DNA from: Durusdinium trenchii
Lineage: Eukaryota > Sar > Dinophyceae > Suessiales > Symbiodiniaceae
Assembly (NCBI GenBank): GCA_963970005.1
Contig: CAXAMN010006668.1
Location: forward strand, 932,117 to 996,116
Length of the DNA: 64,000 bases
Direction: 5' to 3'
Positions 62,823-64,000 of this stretch are shown in pieces. A model generated the notes under the pieces. The model was not told the origin of the DNA and ran no database searches. It saw only the letters and a list, made by a program, of their open reading frames with translations. Numbering within the stretch: the first letter of the stretch is position 1; every line of letters begins with the position of its first letter. Both the position numbers and the translations under genes were made by a program.

Positions 62823-62960
62823 TCACACATTTAAGACAATTTTCCTTTCGACTCCGCTTCTGGCCTCCTGGTTTGCCAAGCCCCGCTTCAACGCCTGGGA
62901 CATGGCCTTCGCAACAGCTATCTCCTTGCGGGCACATGGAAAGCTCTTCCATTGCAATTG
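62823..62960 (-). CDS. Candidate C-terminal coding segment, unknown
   Basis: Minus-strand frame KSFPCARKEIAVAKAMSQAL, then KRGLANQEARSGVERKIVLN, ends at TGA (62823-62825). Lys/Ala-rich, protein-like. The 5' boundary is unknown. Confidence 0.3.
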   Translation of the reverse strand, partial: QLQWKSFPCARKEIAVAKAMSQALKRGLANQEARSGVERKIVLNV

Positions 62961-63224
62961 CAACCGTTGTTTAACGCTTGGCTTTGCCTAGTTCAATGGT
63001 TCGGGGCCCCAAGGCCTTATTTTAGAGCGCATGCAACATTGGTGGTGTTGAGAGTATGTAGGTGGCGCGACTGCTGGACAGCGCTAGGCTGGCTGCCCAA
63101 TGGTCATCTTCATTGATAGGGCCCCTCAAGCATGCGTTCAACAGAAGAACACAATTCTTTACATTTGCTTGTCAGACCACCACAGCAAAACTTGAAATTC
63201 GGGGTTCAAACATACAACAATGAT

Positions 63225-63404
63225 AAATAAACGCTTTCGCCCTTGCACGTGGCAGCTTTCCTGTCTGCCATACACAAACCCGACATGCTTCGTCGCGCGT
63301 CCTTCTCCGTCGCCGCCAACTTTCGTCGGAGCTGTGACTTGGTCCTCCACCCCGACGAGGAAGAAAACGACGCCTACAGAAACGTGCGCTGTGCACATCA
63401 TGGT
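63225..63404 (+). CDS. Candidate exon, strand uncertain
   Basis: Plus-strand frame AIHKPDMLRRASFSVAANFR, then RSCDLVLHPDEEENDAYRNV, ending before a GT (CATG/gtagct). The opposite strand is also open. No domain recognised. Confidence 0.25.
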
Positions 63405-63652
63405 AGCTCAAGACAACGGCTTCTTATTGCTTTTGCGATGTCATTGGTCGCGCCGAAGGTTTGCCCCGTTGGGTCCCTACACCCAGGTCTACGTGGGGCT
63501 CTCCCTCCGCAGCCACACTGGAGCAAAAAAACTAGAACTCCACCATGTTGGACTGGTATAAAGAACCTGCGAGTCTTCCAATAGTCTAATAGGGTGAACT
63601 AGAGAAGAAGGGTTCGAAGTTCTGGGCTTGGCTCCACGCCACCAACCGACAG

Positions 63653-63702
63653 AGAAGAGAGAGAGAGAGAGAGACACGGAGAGAGAGAGAGAGAGAGAGA
63701 CA
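63653..63702 (+). repeat. (GA)n microsatellite
   Basis: Two GA runs separated by a short ACACGG interruption. Confidence 0.95.
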
Positions 63703-64000
63703 GAGTTTTCGGATTAGCTCCACGCCACCCAACAACATCCTACCCTTCCACTAAGAGTTGGGGCGTCCTCTGCGAATCTGAACCCTGTTGACCCTGTTGC
63801 AAAACCTTCAAATGGTTTTCATTCCACAAACTATACTGTTTTGAAGCCCTATCACGGCCTTATCACTGTCCACAGTGACTGCGTTGCGCCTGCTCGCTCT
63901 GGAGTCCGGCGGCGCGTGGGGCCCTGTGGCTTATTCGGAATTCGTCGGGGTCCATTCAGCCGACAAGGGGCCATTCAACTATGATGGGTTCATGACCACT

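Overview
The window reads as nuclear DNA of a dinoflagellate, most probably of the family Symbiodiniaceae. The evidence is internal. The one gene that could be followed (a potassium channel) is cut into 21 very short exons, and of its 17 resolved splice donors 8 are GT, 7 are GC and 2 are GA. All acceptors are AG, nearly always followed by G. There is an intronless ankyrin protein with a ubiquitin-like N-terminus, a broken LINE-type retroelement, a possible relic of a dinoflagellate spliced leader, and many minisatellites. No tRNA, rRNA, snRNA, CRISPR or bacterial-type operon was seen. Two runs of 10 N mark assembly joins.

Layout. 1-2.4 kb is a diverged tandem repeat of about 370-410 bp units, with two units 99% identical. 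2.4-21 kb is gene-poor: scattered single-exon candidates, a coding-like intronless stretch at 6.6-7.6 kb and a large compound microsatellite at 15.5-16.1 kb. 21.3-23.9 kb is a dead non-LTR retrotransposon on the minus strand. 24.4-32.2 kb is repeat-dominated: four copies of a 0.6-0.75 kb family and a 1.7 kb minisatellite. 35-57 kb is a minus-strand genic block. Its core (37.3-55.9 kb) is a voltage-gated, cyclic-nucleotide-binding-domain potassium channel. A large intron of this gene holds an ankyrin pseudogene and a possible endonuclease fragment. 57-64 kb has a few exon candidates, a minisatellite at 61.9-62.4 kb and GA repeats.

The most unusual feature beyond the channel is a dispersed short-repeat family (core CTCCTAGTAGC / GCTACTAGGAG) in six arrays, four of them in or beside the channel gene. 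One array is bounded by a perfect 13-bp inverted repeat and another by a 10-bp direct repeat. Twice the family sits next to a second, 21-bp minisatellite family. Exon coordinates were deduced by eye from reading-frame continuity and splice signals; most other exon calls are candidates only.
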